Source: Spirochaetaceae bacterium
Lineage (GTDB): Bacteria; Spirochaetota; Spirochaetia; DSM-2461
Assembly: GCA_027858495.1 (NCBI GenBank)
Contig: JAQICO010000098.1
Coordinates: 1-32,084 of the forward strand
Direction: 5' to 3'
Length of the DNA stretch: 32,084 nt
In this document: positions 17,364-25,349 of the stretch, piece by piece
How the letters are laid out: each line of letters starts with the position of its first letter
How positions within the stretch are numbered: the first letter of the stretch is position 1
Notes under the pieces: model-generated
The model's input: the letters and a program-made list of their open reading frames with translations, nothing else
What the model was told of the DNA's origin: nothing
The model's database searches: none
Program-made: the position numbers and the translations under genes

Positions 17364-17420
17364 TTAAGTTTTGTTAATACCAACAGATTTTGCAAGGTTG
17401 AAAAAAATACAAAGTTTATT

Positions 17421-17449
17421 TTGAGTTTTCCCGTTTAAAAACTTACAAT
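17421..17449 (+). promoter_or_regulatory. Sigma-70 promoter for the WG-repeat gene, leaderless arrangement
   Basis: TTGAGT (17421-17426) and TACAAT (17444-17449) are 17 bases apart. Seven bases later comes the ATG at 17457, where transcription should begin. No Shine-Dalgarno sequence is present. This matches the arrangement seen in front of ppx. Confidence 0.55.
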
Positions 17450-17456
17450 TAATAAT

Positions 17457-18515
17457 ATGGAAAGAGTTTCCCAATTGACATGTAAAGACATCCAGGGTTT
17501 CCGCATAAAGTATATCAGAAAGGGCGGAGGGATAAGTCTGTCTCTCTGGGATGCCCAGGAACACCAACTTTTAAAGAATGGTCAATCTGTGGAGATTCAT
17601 CCAAGAAGTATCCATTACAGTCTCGACGGCAGACACTGGCGCATAATGGACGACCATGGGCGGGATATTTTCCCCAGAGGTTACGACCTGCATAATACAC
17701 CGGTTCTTATGGGAGATGACCGATATGTCTATAAAAAAGACCAATTTTACGGGCTTATTGACCTGGAAGGAAGAGATATCATTCCCTGTGACTTTGAGGA
17801 AGTATTAGATTGGGACGATCATTTTATCAGTTTAAAAAAAGGAAATGACCGAATAGTACTTAATCGCTTCGGCGATGTAATTATCCCTGAGGGCTTTGAT
17901 GATATTCACATACTTGGAGATGGCCTCTTTCAAGTCGAAAAATCCGGAAAACAGGCCCTTTATATGATGGAAGAAGGCTTTATTACCTCATATGACGACT
18001 ATAGTTTCACATCCTTTTATGAAGGGATTGCCGGATATCGGCGAGGGAAAGAAGAATGGGGGCTCATAGATGCCACCGGTAAAAATGTATCTGTTCCGGA
18101 TTTGATAAATCTTGAATATCTTGAATCCGGGATTTTTATCTTCTGTTTTGATCTGAACCGGTGGGGAGTATTGGATGATCACCAAAACATACTATTCCCT
18201 ACTCTTTACAGCTGGATTGAATCTTTGGGAAATGGATATTTAGTACTGACAAGAGCAAAAAAAAGTGGATTGGTAGATATAAAAGGACAAGAAATACTTC
18301 CCTTTATTTTCAAAGGAATCAACAGTCTGGACCATCATACATTTCTATGCCAAGACCAAAAGGGTTATCTATTTTTCGATGAAGATGGCCACCCCATGTT
18401 CATGGAACATTTCAGTTATGCCACACCCTTTTTACAGGGAGCAGCCCAAGTGGTCCACCAAAATGAAAATTATCTGTTAAACGAAAAGGGGCAGATTCTA
18501 TCCCTTGAAAAGTAG
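17457..18515 (+). CDS. WG-repeat protein
   Basis: A 352-residue protein built of repeated beta units of the WG (KWG) type, in which a Gly-(Leu/Val)-(Ile/Leu)-Asp core is followed by G and I-(I/L)-P. Clear units are YGLIDLEGRDIIPCDFEEV, WGLIDATGKNVSVPD, WGVLDDHQNILFPTLYSWI and SGLVDIKGQEILPFIFKGI, with weaker ones before and after (RIVLNRFGDVIIPEGFDDI, KGYLFFDEDGHPMFMEHF). There is no signal peptide. The fold is presumably a propeller-like or solenoid scaffold; no catalytic residues stand out and I infer a binding role only. The first codon lies at the predicted transcription start. It stands alone, with the FMN riboswitch of the next operon beginning 78 bases after its stop. Confidence 0.78.
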   Translation: MERVSQLTCKDIQGFRIKYIRKGGGISLSLWDAQEHQLLKNGQSVEIHPRSIHYSLDGRHWRIMDDHGRDIFPRGYDLHNTPVLMGDDRYVYKKDQFYGLIDLEGRDIIPCDFEEVLDWDDHFISLKKGNDRIVLNRFGDVIIPEGFDDIHILGDGLFQVEKSGKQALYMMEEGFITSYDDYSFTSFYEGIAGYRRGKEEWGLIDATGKNVSVPDLINLEYLESGIFIFCFDLNRWGVLDDHQNILFPTLYSWIESLGNGYLVLTRAKKSGLVDIKGQEILPFIFKGINSLDHHTFLCQDQKGYLFFDEDGHPMFMEHFSYATPFLQGAAQVVHQNENYLLNEKGQILSLEK

Positions 18516-18593
18516 GCTTCACCAGTTATAGATTGACCAGACTTCTATGTTGTAGTACAATTTGCAACATGCTGCCAATGCAGCTGAGGACAT

Positions 18594-18729
18594 TTTGATT
18601 TTCGGGGTAAGGTGCGCTTTTAAAAAGCAATTCCTGACCGGCGGTTACAGCCCGCGACCTCTCCCTAGGGAGAGTTGAATTGGTGAAATTCCAATGCCGA
18701 CGGTATAGTCCGGATGGTAGAAAATCAAA
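18594..18729 (+). promoter_or_regulatory. FMN riboswitch aptamer (RFN element)
   Basis: The conserved core is plain: TTCGGGGTAAGG, then CCGGCGGTTACAGCCCGCG, then TTGGTGAAATTCCAATGCCG and GACGGTATAGTCCGGATGG. P1 is a ten-base perfect pair, TTTGATTTTC (18594-18603) with GAAAATCAAA (18720-18729). Binding of flavin mononucleotide stabilises this fold. It heads ribD-ribE-ribBA-ribH, so high FMN should reduce riboflavin synthesis. The expression platform downstream suggests control of translation initiation at ribD. Confidence 0.96.
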
Positions 18730-18730
18730 G

Positions 18731-18841
18731 GGATGATTTTTAGAGGAATATATAATTCCAACAAAAATTATCCTTCTCTAATTTTTGAAAAACAACTTAA
18801 ATTAGAGAAATAACCCCGGAACTCCTTAGTCCAAAGGAGTT
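18731..18841 (+). promoter_or_regulatory. Expression platform of the FMN riboswitch with an SD-sequestering hairpin
   Basis: Three helices follow the aptamer. The first is GGATGATTTTT (18731-18741) with AAAAATTATCC (18763-18773), eleven pairs with one wobble. The second, TTCTCTAATTT (18774-18784) with AAATTAGAGAA (18799-18809), is a perfect eleven pairs and abuts the first. The third, AACTCCTT (18820-18827) with AAGGAGTT (18834-18841), buries the ribD ribosome site AGGAG at 18835-18839. No T run follows any of them, so a terminator is unlikely and occlusion of the ribosome site is the natural reading. Confidence 0.75.
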
Positions 18842-18846
18842 ATTAA

Positions 18847-19953
18847 TTGAATCATGTAGTTTTTATGAAACAGGCACTCGCCCTGGCACAAAAAGGAACC
18901 CCAGCACCCAATCCCCATGTAGGTGCAGTGGTGGTATCCCGAGGAAAAATTGTAGGACAGGGCTACCATGAAAAAAGAGGTGGGCCCCATGCTGAAATGC
19001 TAGCCCTTGGAGAAGCAGGATCCTTGGCCCAAGGAAGTACCCTTTACACAACATTGGAACCCTGTTGCCATGATGACCCGATGAAAGTTAATGCCCCCTG
19101 TACCAAGGCAATCGTCAATTTTGGTGTGAAACAGGTGGTAGTTGCTTCAGAAGATCCCAACCCAAGAGTATCAGGTAAAGGGATTTCCTTCCTGAGGGAC
19201 AAGGGCATTAGAGTAATCACCGGCATTCAATCCCAGGAAGAGCGGTACATTAATAGAAAATATCACCATTTCAGTGGCTGCGGTCTTCCCTATGTACATT
19301 TAAAGATGGCCCAAACCATGGATGGTTATATCGCACCCATCGGCAAGGGAGGCGTAAAGATTTCCTGTGAAGAATCTCATAGAAGGGTGCATCAGTTACG
19401 GGGAAAATACCAGGCAGTCATGGTGGGTAAAAATACCCTATTGATGGATAATCCCCAGCTGACTCAACGGGGAGACTCCGGACTTAATCCCATAGGGATC
19501 CTCTTGGATCCCACCCTGGAATTACCCATTAATCTTAGGGTCTTTGAATCTAAAACAAGTGAGCGATGGATTTTTTACAACAGGAATTATTCCAATCAAA
19601 AGAAACTTTCAGAACTGTCCAATCTGGGCGTAAAAACCTTTCCAATAAATGCGGACCCGGGCAGTCTATTAGATCTTCATGAGCTGTTACAGATCTTGGG
19701 AGATCTGAATATTTCGACTCTCCTGGTAGAGGGTGGAGGAAAACTGGCGGGTTGTTTATTGGAAGATCATCTGGTTCAGGAGATCACCTGGTTTGTGGCT
19801 CCTTTCTTTTGGGGACAAGGACAGCCTTGCATAACAGCACAGGGGATTATCCCCAAGGGATTTCAGCGTTTTGAAATTCAAAACTGCCTGTCCAGCGGTT
19901 CAGATGTTGAAATTAATGGAATATTCAGGGGGACTTTATGTTCACAGGGATGA
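18847..19953 (+). CDS. ribD: Bifunctional riboflavin deaminase-reductase RibD, TTG start
   Basis: A 368-residue enzyme for the second and third steps of riboflavin synthesis: deamination of the pyrimidine, then reduction of its ribosyl side chain. The N-terminal deaminase has PNPHVGAVVVS, the zinc motif GGPHAEM and TLEPCCH...APC. The spacing between the two zinc cysteines is eleven residues, three more than in the common EPCxHxGxTPPC form. The reductase begins YVHLKMAQTMDGYIA and includes VMVGKNTLLMDNPQLTQR and LLVEGGGKLAG. AGGAG seven bases upstream selects TTG at 18847; the next ATG (18865) is too far and would cut into the conserved start. The TGA overlaps ribE by 16 bases. Controlled by the FMN riboswitch. 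Confidence 0.94.
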   Translation: MNHVVFMKQALALAQKGTPAPNPHVGAVVVSRGKIVGQGYHEKRGGPHAEMLALGEAGSLAQGSTLYTTLEPCCHDDPMKVNAPCTKAIVNFGVKQVVVASEDPNPRVSGKGISFLRDKGIRVITGIQSQEERYINRKYHHFSGCGLPYVHLKMAQTMDGYIAPIGKGGVKISCEESHRRVHQLRGKYQAVMVGKNTLLMDNPQLTQRGDSGLNPIGILLDPTLELPINLRVFESKTSERWIFYNRNYSNQKKLSELSNLGVKTFPINADPGSLLDLHELLQILGDLNISTLLVEGGGKLAGCLLEDHLVQEITWFVAPFFWGQGQPCITAQGIIPKGFQRFEIQNCLSSGSDVEINGIFRGTLCSQG

Positions 19954-20561
19954 TAAAAGAAATCGGCCGAGTTCTTGGTGTAACCAGGAGCCGTAACTAT
20001 ATGCGTTATGAGATATCCAGTTCCAGGATAATAGATCAGCTTGAACTAGGTTCTTCGGTAGCCCTGGACGGGGTATGTCAAAGTGTAACTGCTCTGGGGC
20101 GGAAAAGTTTTACCGTGGAAGCTCTTAGCGGAACCCTGGATAAAACGACCCTGGCCTATATTTATCCGGGTATTTATCTGAATCTGGAACCTTCCTTAAA
20201 TCTGGGGGATGGTATGGATGGACATATGGTACAGGGCCATGTTTCCGGGCAGGGTGTGATCAAGGCCATAGAGAAAAGACCTAAGGACTTCCTTGTAAGG
20301 GTGGACTGTTCCGGCTGGAAAGGCAGGCTACTGAAGGAAGGCTCCATCGCCCTGGACGGAATCAGTTTGACCGTCTATGACATGTTTTCCCAGGGCTTTG
20401 TTGTCAATATTATTCCCGATACCTGGTCCAGGACCACCTTACCCATGAAACGTGTGGGCCAAAGAGTGAACCTGGAAGAAGATATTCAGCAACGAATCAT
20501 CGGGGAATCAATAGAAAAAAGCCAAATGGTCGATGAAAATAAATTAAAACAATGTGGATAA
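19938..20561 (+). CDS. ribE: Riboflavin synthase, alpha subunit
   Basis: A 207-residue riboflavin synthase that dismutates two molecules of 6,7-dimethyl-8-ribityllumazine into riboflavin and the pyrimidine precursor. It begins MFTGMIKEIGRV and shows the internal duplication typical of the family: SSVALDGVCQSVTAL in the first barrel and GSIALDGISLTVYDM in the second, with HMVQGHVSGQGVI between. Length is close to the usual 200-220. A GGGGGACTTT sequence directly before the ATG provides the ribosome site inside the end of ribD, with which it overlaps by 16 bases. The reading frame is intact. Confidence 0.95.
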   Translation: MFTGMIKEIGRVLGVTRSRNYMRYEISSSRIIDQLELGSSVALDGVCQSVTALGRKSFTVEALSGTLDKTTLAYIYPGIYLNLEPSLNLGDGMDGHMVQGHVSGQGVIKAIEKRPKDFLVRVDCSGWKGRLLKEGSIALDGISLTVYDMFSQGFVVNIIPDTWSRTTLPMKRVGQRVNLEEDIQQRIIGESIEKSQMVDENKLKQCG

Positions 20562-20563
20562 CT

Positions 20564-21751
20564 ATGATTCTATATATAGATGTAAAAGAAGCAGTAAAAC
20601 GTCTTAGCAATGAAGAAATGATCATTCTGCAGGATTCGAAAGACAGAGAAAATGAAGGGGATATACTCTTCTTTGCTCAATACAGCAGTAAAGAAAAAGT
20701 CCGTTTTTTAGTGGACAGGGCTAAGGGTTTGATCTGTGTAGCCCTAAGCGAAAAAAAGGCTGATAAATTGGGATTGACTCCCATGGTCCGTGAAAATAAC
20801 AGCCTCCACTATACGGCCTTCACACAATCGCTGGATGCCCTGATGGGAATAAGTACCGGTATTTCTGTGATGGACAGGAATACCACCATCTCTCTGCTGG
20901 GTCAGCAAAAGGCTCAACCCGGTGATTTCGCCAGACCGGGACACATATTTCCACTAATAGCAAAAGAGGGCGGCATATTAAAGAGACCGGGACATACCGA
21001 GGGAGCGATTGACCTGGCAAGGGCCGCCCAGTGCGAGGAAGCGGTGGTAATATGTGAAATCCTTGGAAAGGGGGATTCCATGGCCCGGGGTAAAGAACTA
21101 ATGGATTTCGCCGAGGAAGAAGGCCTGGGGATATTAACCATAGAAACTCTTATGCAATATTTTTTCAAAGCATACAATACCGTTGAACTTCCCCTGTCTC
21201 AGGGTAATTTTTTCTTGAATACCTATCCGGTTCTAGGGGAAGAAACCCAACATCCCCTGGCTTTGATTTCTCAAAATCATCCTATGGGAGAATCCCCCTT
21301 AGTACGAATTCATTCAGAATGTATGACTGGCGATGTCTTCGGCTCAAAACGCTGTGACTGCGGAGAGCAGCTGGAAACATCCCTGGAAATATTATCCAGG
21401 GAGGGCGGAATACTCATTTACCTTCGCCAGGAAGGCCGGGGAATAGGTCTTATAGAAAAAATGAAGGCCTATGTACTTCAGCAACAAGGGCTGGATACCC
21501 TGGAAGCAAATACCGCCCTGGGTCATGCAGCAGATCTTAGAGACTACCAAACAGCCGCGTTGATATTGAGAGATTTGGGTATCCAATCCATAAAATTACT
21601 AACCAATAATCCCGACAAAATCCTCCAGATGGAAAACCAGGGTTTTAAAGTGGAACGACATTCTCTTGAGATTCAGCCTAAGAAGGAAAATCTTAAATAT
21701 CTGCTCACAAAAAAAGAAAAATTTAGTCATCAGCTAAGCATAGGAGTATAG
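20564..21751 (+). CDS. ribBA: Bifunctional DHBP synthase / GTP cyclohydrolase II
   Basis: A fused RibB-RibA enzyme of 395 residues supplying both riboflavin precursors. The N-terminal domain makes 3,4-dihydroxy-2-butanone 4-phosphate from ribulose 5-phosphate: [26 protein letters not shown] and [20 protein letters not shown] are present. The C-terminal domain opens the imidazole ring of GTP: zinc ligands in [15 protein letters not shown], catalytic [11 protein letters not shown], and KLLTNNPDK. Two starts are possible; I prefer ATG at 20564 because it follows the ribE stop by two bases with a partial GGAT site, whereas ATG at 20552 overlaps ribE and has no ribosome site. Both domains appear complete and likely active. 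Confidence 0.94.
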   Translation: MILYIDVKEAVKRLSNEEMIILQDSKDRENEGDILFFAQYSSKEKVRFLVDRAKGLICVALSEKKADKLGLTPMVRENNSLHYTAFTQSLDALMGISTGISVMDRNTTISLLGQQKAQPGDFARPGHIFPLIAKEGGILKRPGHTEGAIDLARAAQCEEAVVICEILGKGDSMARGKELMDFAEEEGLGILTIETLMQYFFKAYNTVELPLSQGNFFLNTYPVLGEETQHPLALISQNHPMGESPLVRIHSECMTGDVFGSKRCDCGEQLETSLEILSREGGILIYLRQEGRGIGLIEKMKAYVLQQQGLDTLEANTALGHAADLRDYQTAALILRDLGIQSIKLLTNNPDKILQMENQGFKVERHSLEIQPKKENLKYLLTKKEKFSHQLSIGV

Positions 21752-21753
21752 CC

Positions 21754-22215
21754 ATGAAAGAATATTCAGCCAATTTAATTTGTACGGAAAAGAAATGGGC
21801 CTTTGTGGTCAGCCGGTTCAACGATTTGATAACCGGACAATTATTAAAGGGTGCCGAGGATGCAATAATCCGTCACGGTGGGCAGGGTGACGATATTACC
21901 TTGATCAGGGTTCCCGGGGCCTTTGAACTTCCTCTGGCTGCCCAGAGAGCTGCCCGAAGTGGAAAATATAATGGAGTACTATGCCTGGGGGCGATAATCA
22001 GAGGGGCCACTCCCCATTTTGATTTTGTTGCCTCCGAAGCAGCCAAGGGCATTGCACAGGTAAGTTTAAAGGAAGACTGCCCCATTTCCTTTGGAGTATT
22101 AACCACCGACAGCATGGAACAGGCTCTGGAACGGGCGGGAGTAAAGGGAGGCAACAAGGGATTTGAAGCAGCTTTAGCTATGATTGAAATGGCCAATTTA
22201 TTGGAGTTGTTATAA
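21754..22215 (+). CDS. ribH: 6,7-dimethyl-8-ribityllumazine synthase
   Basis: A 153-residue lumazine synthase, the usual length, joining the RibD product with dihydroxybutanone phosphate. Family features are [42 protein letters not shown] with the catalytic histidine, [19 protein letters not shown] and [10 protein letters not shown]. It starts two bases after the ribBA stop and has AGGAG eight bases upstream. It is the last gene of the operon, followed by a long perfect hairpin at 22239-22270. These enzymes usually assemble into pentamers or icosahedral shells. Confidence 0.96.
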   Translation: MKEYSANLICTEKKWAFVVSRFNDLITGQLLKGAEDAIIRHGGQGDDITLIRVPGAFELPLAAQRAARSGKYNGVLCLGAIIRGATPHFDFVASEAAKGIAQVSLKEDCPISFGVLTTDSMEQALERAGVKGGNKGFEAALAMIEMANLLELL

Positions 22216-22238
22216 ATCTTAAAGACTCATTATCTCAA

Positions 22239-22270
22239 TCAACCAATAATCCCCGTGGATTATTGGTTGA
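22239..22270. terminator. Perfect 14-bp hairpin between convergent genes
   Basis: TCAACCAATAATCC (22239-22252) pairs perfectly with GGATTATTGGTTGA (22257-22270) around a CCGT loop. It lies 23 bases after the ribH stop and 52 bases before the end of the opposing methyltransferase-like gene. Neither side carries a T run, so it is an unusual intrinsic terminator; it may instead block 3' exonucleases or bind a protein. Confidence 0.5.
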
Positions 22271-22322
22271 ATCCTCTGTTATGGGAAGACACAGGTAAAT
22301 TCACCGGATATTCAATTTTATT

Positions 22323-23009
22323 TTAAGGGATAGTCTTAATGGAAAGCATTTTATTCCCTCTTTTGATAAATTCATAGTCCACAGTAAACTCTTCAACCAG
22401 ATGATTTTCATCGCTGTATTTCTCAATGATTTTATCCACATAAACCGACCTTCGTCCGCTTAGATCCAACAGGGGAAAGATTCGTATTTCATGGGCAATT
22501 TTTAAAATACTGTCGATGGATTTTTCATGAAAACTATAAGACAGATTATCGGAGTATAAAAAGAATAAATGGGAACATAGAGCTAAATCGAATTTTGATT
22601 TTAACTTCGGTAGATCGGGTAATTCCCCATAGATATATCTGCCCTGGATTTTTCCTTGTTCAAAATCATTTAGAAAAGAATCCATAGCATTTTTTCGAAT
22701 ATTTACCAAATAATCAATATCTTTAATTTTTCCCCAAACGAATAGATCTTTATTCTTTTGAGTTTGTTTTATGACTATTGGGAATGTTTCCTCTATACGG
22801 TTTTCAATTTCCCCTTTGGAATATTGATAGATAGGATCTACAGATTGTATAAAGCCGCCCCGTTTGGTCAACTCATTATTAAAATTCGCCGGGCCATCAC
22901 CACAACCCAGGATTCTTTTTTTGAGATCCTCTTCAGTTAGGGAAAACATATCTATGTATTCTTCAAAGGCCCTTCCCCAAGGGACCACCGAATCGTAGTG
23001 AATGGCCAT
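22323..23009 (-). CDS. SAM-dependent methyltransferase-like protein
   Basis: A 228-residue soluble protein. The sequence RILGCGDGPANFNNEL near residue 32 looks like motif I of a class I methyltransferase (hhxxGxGxG type), followed at the expected distance by an acidic strand end, IQSVDPIYQYS. FDLALCSHLFFLYSD near residue 140 resembles motif IV. The C-terminal part (RIFPLLDLSGRRS, VDYEFIKRGNKMLSI) fits the last strands of the fold. The substrate cannot be inferred. GGAG five bases before ATG supports the start, and it has its own promoter (23033-23061) downstream of the trp operon, so it need not be functionally linked to tryptophan synthesis. Confidence 0.7.
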   Translation of the reverse strand: MAIHYDSVVPWGRAFEEYIDMFSLTEEDLKKRILGCGDGPANFNNELTKRGGFIQSVDPIYQYSKGEIENRIEETFPIVIKQTQKNKDLFVWGKIKDIDYLVNIRKNAMDSFLNDFEQGKIQGRYIYGELPDLPKLKSKFDLALCSHLFFLYSDNLSYSFHEKSIDSILKIAHEIRIFPLLDLSGRRSVYVDKIIEKYSDENHLVEEFTVDYEFIKRGNKMLSIKTIP

Positions 23010-23032
23010 GGATGCTCCTTCTTTTTCTGTAT

Positions 23033-23061
23033 TCTATAAATCTATACAAATATATTCTCAA
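23033..23061 (-). promoter_or_regulatory. Sigma-70 promoter for the methyltransferase-like gene
   Basis: On the minus strand TTGAGA (23061-23056) and TATAGA (23038-23033) are separated by 17 bases. It falls in the 58-base gap after the chorismate mutase gene, where no terminator is seen, so read-through from the trp operon may add to its expression. Confidence 0.4.
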
Positions 23062-23067
23062 GGCTGA

Positions 23068-23391
23068 TTAATCTTTTTTCATCTCCCACTCTTCCATCTC
23101 CTGTTGGATGAAAAAGTCGATCATATTCTTATATATCATACGAATAAGATCCTCTGAAACATGGTATTTCCGGGCCAGAGCCGCCTTGGATTCTAAAACC
23201 TGGGCTACCCTCTTAGAATCCTTCACAGCCTTGCGATCCTTTTTAAAGGCGGCAGCAACTTTCACATATTCCGCGCGGCGGGCGATGATCTGCACCAATT
23301 GCTGATCCAGATCATCTATGGCCCGGCGTATTTCCATCATATCTTTACAGGCTTCTGGGGAGATCAGGGGATCCTGGGAGTCTAGGGACAT
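23068..23391 (-). CDS. Chorismate mutase, AroQ fold, PchB-like
   Basis: A 107-residue all-helical protein with the pattern MEIRRAIDDLDQQLVQIIARRAEYVKVAAAFK split over the first long helix, DSKRVAQVL in the second and IRMIYKNMIDFFIQQEMEEW in the third. Arg and Lys residues of the active site are in the expected places. It would convert chorismate to prephenate, the first step toward Phe and Tyr. The layout (ACKDMMEIRRAIDDLD, then RAEYV and RVAQVL) is closer to PchB-type isochorismate lyases than to typical AroQ, but with trp genes as neighbours and no salicylate genes a mutase is more likely. It begins one base after the trpA stop, so it is part of the trp transcript. Confidence 0.82.
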   Translation of the reverse strand: MSLDSQDPLISPEACKDMMEIRRAIDDLDQQLVQIIARRAEYVKVAAAFKKDRKAVKDSKRVAQVLESKAALARKYHVSEDLIRMIYKNMIDFFIQQEMEEWEMKKD

Positions 23392-23392
23392 A

Positions 23393-24139
23393 TCAATTCC
23401 CCAAAAGGGTCTTCAGCAGGGCACCTGCACCTGCTGCGGGATCCTTTCCCTGGACCATGGCAGTCTGGATAGCCCGAACCAGCTGAGAACCCACAATCTG
23501 TCCGGCCGAGATAGGCGCCAGCATTTCCACCTGCTCTGCCTTTTGTATGCCAAAGCCCACATAGACATTGACGTCCCGCTGCTGCAGTTCCTTCAGAAGG
23601 GTTATCTGTTCCTCCCCCAGTTCGGTATAGGTCCCGGTGATTCCCCGGCGCAATACCAGGTATATCCATTCCGGTTTAAGATCCAGAATTTCTTCCAGCC
23701 GTTTTTTATCCACCGTGCTGATAAGTACAGGAACGATTTCCATTCCCGCAGCATCTCCAGCGGCATAGAGCCCTTCATCCAGGCCGATACACAAATCTGG
23801 AATGATCAACCCTCTTGCTCCGGCTTCCTTGGCCCGGCGGACATAGTTTTCCACTCCAACGGTGTAAACCGGACCGCCGTAACTCATGATATAGATAGGT
23901 CTATCGAAGGCTTGTGAAATGTCCTTCACCATTTTAAAGCCCTGTTCCAGCTTAAACCCGGCATCGAGAGATTTTTGACAGGCCTCCTGAATCACCGGGC
24001 CGTCGGCCATGGGGTCTGAATAGGGGAACTGAATTTCCAGAGCGCCGGCTCCGGACTTGATCAGTTCTTCCGCTATCCTGCGGGATTCCTCCATACTGGG
24101 GTATCCTGCTACTAAATGGGTCATCATATTTTTAGCCAT
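23393..24139 (-). CDS. trpA: Tryptophan synthase alpha subunit
   Basis: A 248-residue TIM-barrel that cleaves indole-3-glycerol phosphate to indole and glyceraldehyde 3-phosphate. The catalytic Glu lies in GALEIQFPYSDPMADGP, which also includes the catalytic Asp. Other conserved parts are YIMSYGGPVYTVG, GLIIPDL and YVGFGIQKAEQV. It starts [15 protein letters not shown], a short N-terminus. I prefer ATG at 24139, overlapping the trpB stop by eight bases, because GAGAG lies just ahead. An in-frame ATG at 24157 would add six residues not typical of the family. The TGA is followed after one base by the chorismate mutase ATG. Confidence 0.94.
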   Translation of the reverse strand: MAKNMMTHLVAGYPSMEESRRIAEELIKSGAGALEIQFPYSDPMADGPVIQEACQKSLDAGFKLEQGFKMVKDISQAFDRPIYIMSYGGPVYTVGVENYVRRAKEAGARGLIIPDLCIGLDEGLYAAGDAAGMEIVPVLISTVDKKRLEEILDLKPEWIYLVLRRGITGTYTELGEEQITLLKELQQRDVNVYVGFGIQKAEQVEMLAPISAGQIVGSQLVRAIQTAMVQGKDPAAGAGALLKTLLGN

Positions 24140-25349
24140 AGGTTCTCTCACTTTCATCCTTTAAAAAGGCTCTCCATTCTTCTCCGCCCAGGGCGCCTGC
24201 GGTTATAAAAAGATCCTTATCTCCCCGTCCGCTCATATTAACCACCAGGGTCTTGCCCGGTCCAAGTTCCTTGGCCAGTTCCATGGCACCGGCACCAGCA
24301 TGGGCGCTTTCCAAGGCGAAGTTACCGCATTCGGTACGGGCAAAGAACTTCAGGGCCTCCAGGGCTTTATCGTCGGTGGCCTCGCGAAATTCCACCCGTC
24401 CGGTATCGGCCAGCGCTGCCAATTGAGGGCCTATCCCCGCATAATCCAAACCCGCTGAGATGGAGTGGGTATGCTGTACCTGGCCTTCGTCATCTAGCAG
24501 GAAACGGCTCTTGTAACCTTGGACAATGCCCACCTTTCCTTCGGTCATACGGGCGGCATTTTCACCAATCCCTGGTCCGCGGCCACCGGCTTCTACGCCG
24601 ATCAATCGGGGGGTTGCTTCATCTATAAAGGGCTCAAAAAAGCCGATGGCATTGGAGCCACCGCCCACACAGGCGATCATGGCGTCCACTTTATCCATAT
24701 CCAGTTGTTCCTTCACTTCACGGCCGATGACCGACTGGAATTCCCTGACCATATGGGGATAGGGTGCTGGTCCCAGGGCGGAGCCCAAAACATAAAAAGT
24801 ATCACTGAAGGTGGCGGCCCAGTCTCGTAGGGCCTCGTTTACCGCATCCTTCAGGGTTTTGGTTCCGCTTTCCACCGACACAACCTTGGCTCCAAACATC
24901 TCCATCCAAAACACGTTGGGCTTCTGACGTCGGATATCCACCGAACCCATGTATACCACACATTCCAAGCCCAGCCGAGCACAGGCCGCCGCTGTGGCCA
25001 GACCGTGCTGGCCGGCTCCGGTTTCTGCGATCACCCGGGTTTTACCCATGCGTTTGGCCAATAGAGCCTGTCCCAGGGCATTGTTAATTTTATGGGCGCC
25101 GGTATTGGCCAGCCCCTCTAATTTTATGTAAATATCCGCACCGCCTAATTCCCGGCTGGCATTTTCCGCATGCAGCATGGGTGTAGGCCGTCCGATATAG
25201 GTCTTTCGGTATTTTTCCAGATCGGCCATAAAGGCCGGATCAGCCATGGCCCGGGTAAAGGCCTCTTCCAGCTCTTCCAGGGGTTCCCGAAGGACCTCGG
25301 GAACATAGCGGCCCCCGTAGGGTCCAAAAAAACTATCCACCAAATTCAT
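24132..25349 (-). CDS. trpB: Tryptophan synthase beta subunit
   Basis: A 405-residue PLP enzyme that condenses indole with serine. Signatures: [13 protein letters not shown] at the start, the PLP lysine in [21 protein letters not shown] for the substrate carboxylate, the phosphate loop [10 protein letters not shown], and [14 protein letters not shown] near the C-terminus. Length is typical for TrpB1 partners of TrpA. Its ATG lies within the last codons of the uninterrupted TrpCF frame, overlapping by 17 bases, and the end overlaps trpA. Sampled lines in this gene are 57-58% GC, higher than most of the window. Intact. Confidence 0.97.
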   Translation of the reverse strand: MNLVDSFFGPYGGRYVPEVLREPLEELEEAFTRAMADPAFMADLEKYRKTYIGRPTPMLHAENASRELGGADIYIKLEGLANTGAHKINNALGQALLAKRMGKTRVIAETGAGQHGLATAAACARLGLECVVYMGSVDIRRQKPNVFWMEMFGAKVVSVESGTKTLKDAVNEALRDWAATFSDTFYVLGSALGPAPYPHMVREFQSVIGREVKEQLDMDKVDAMIACVGGGSNAIGFFEPFIDEATPRLIGVEAGGRGPGIGENAARMTEGKVGIVQGYKSRFLLDDEGQVQHTHSISAGLDYAGIGPQLAALADTGRVEFREATDDKALEALKFFARTECGNFALESAHAGAGAMELAKELGPGKTLVVNMSGRGDKDLFITAGALGGEEWRAFLKDESERTYG

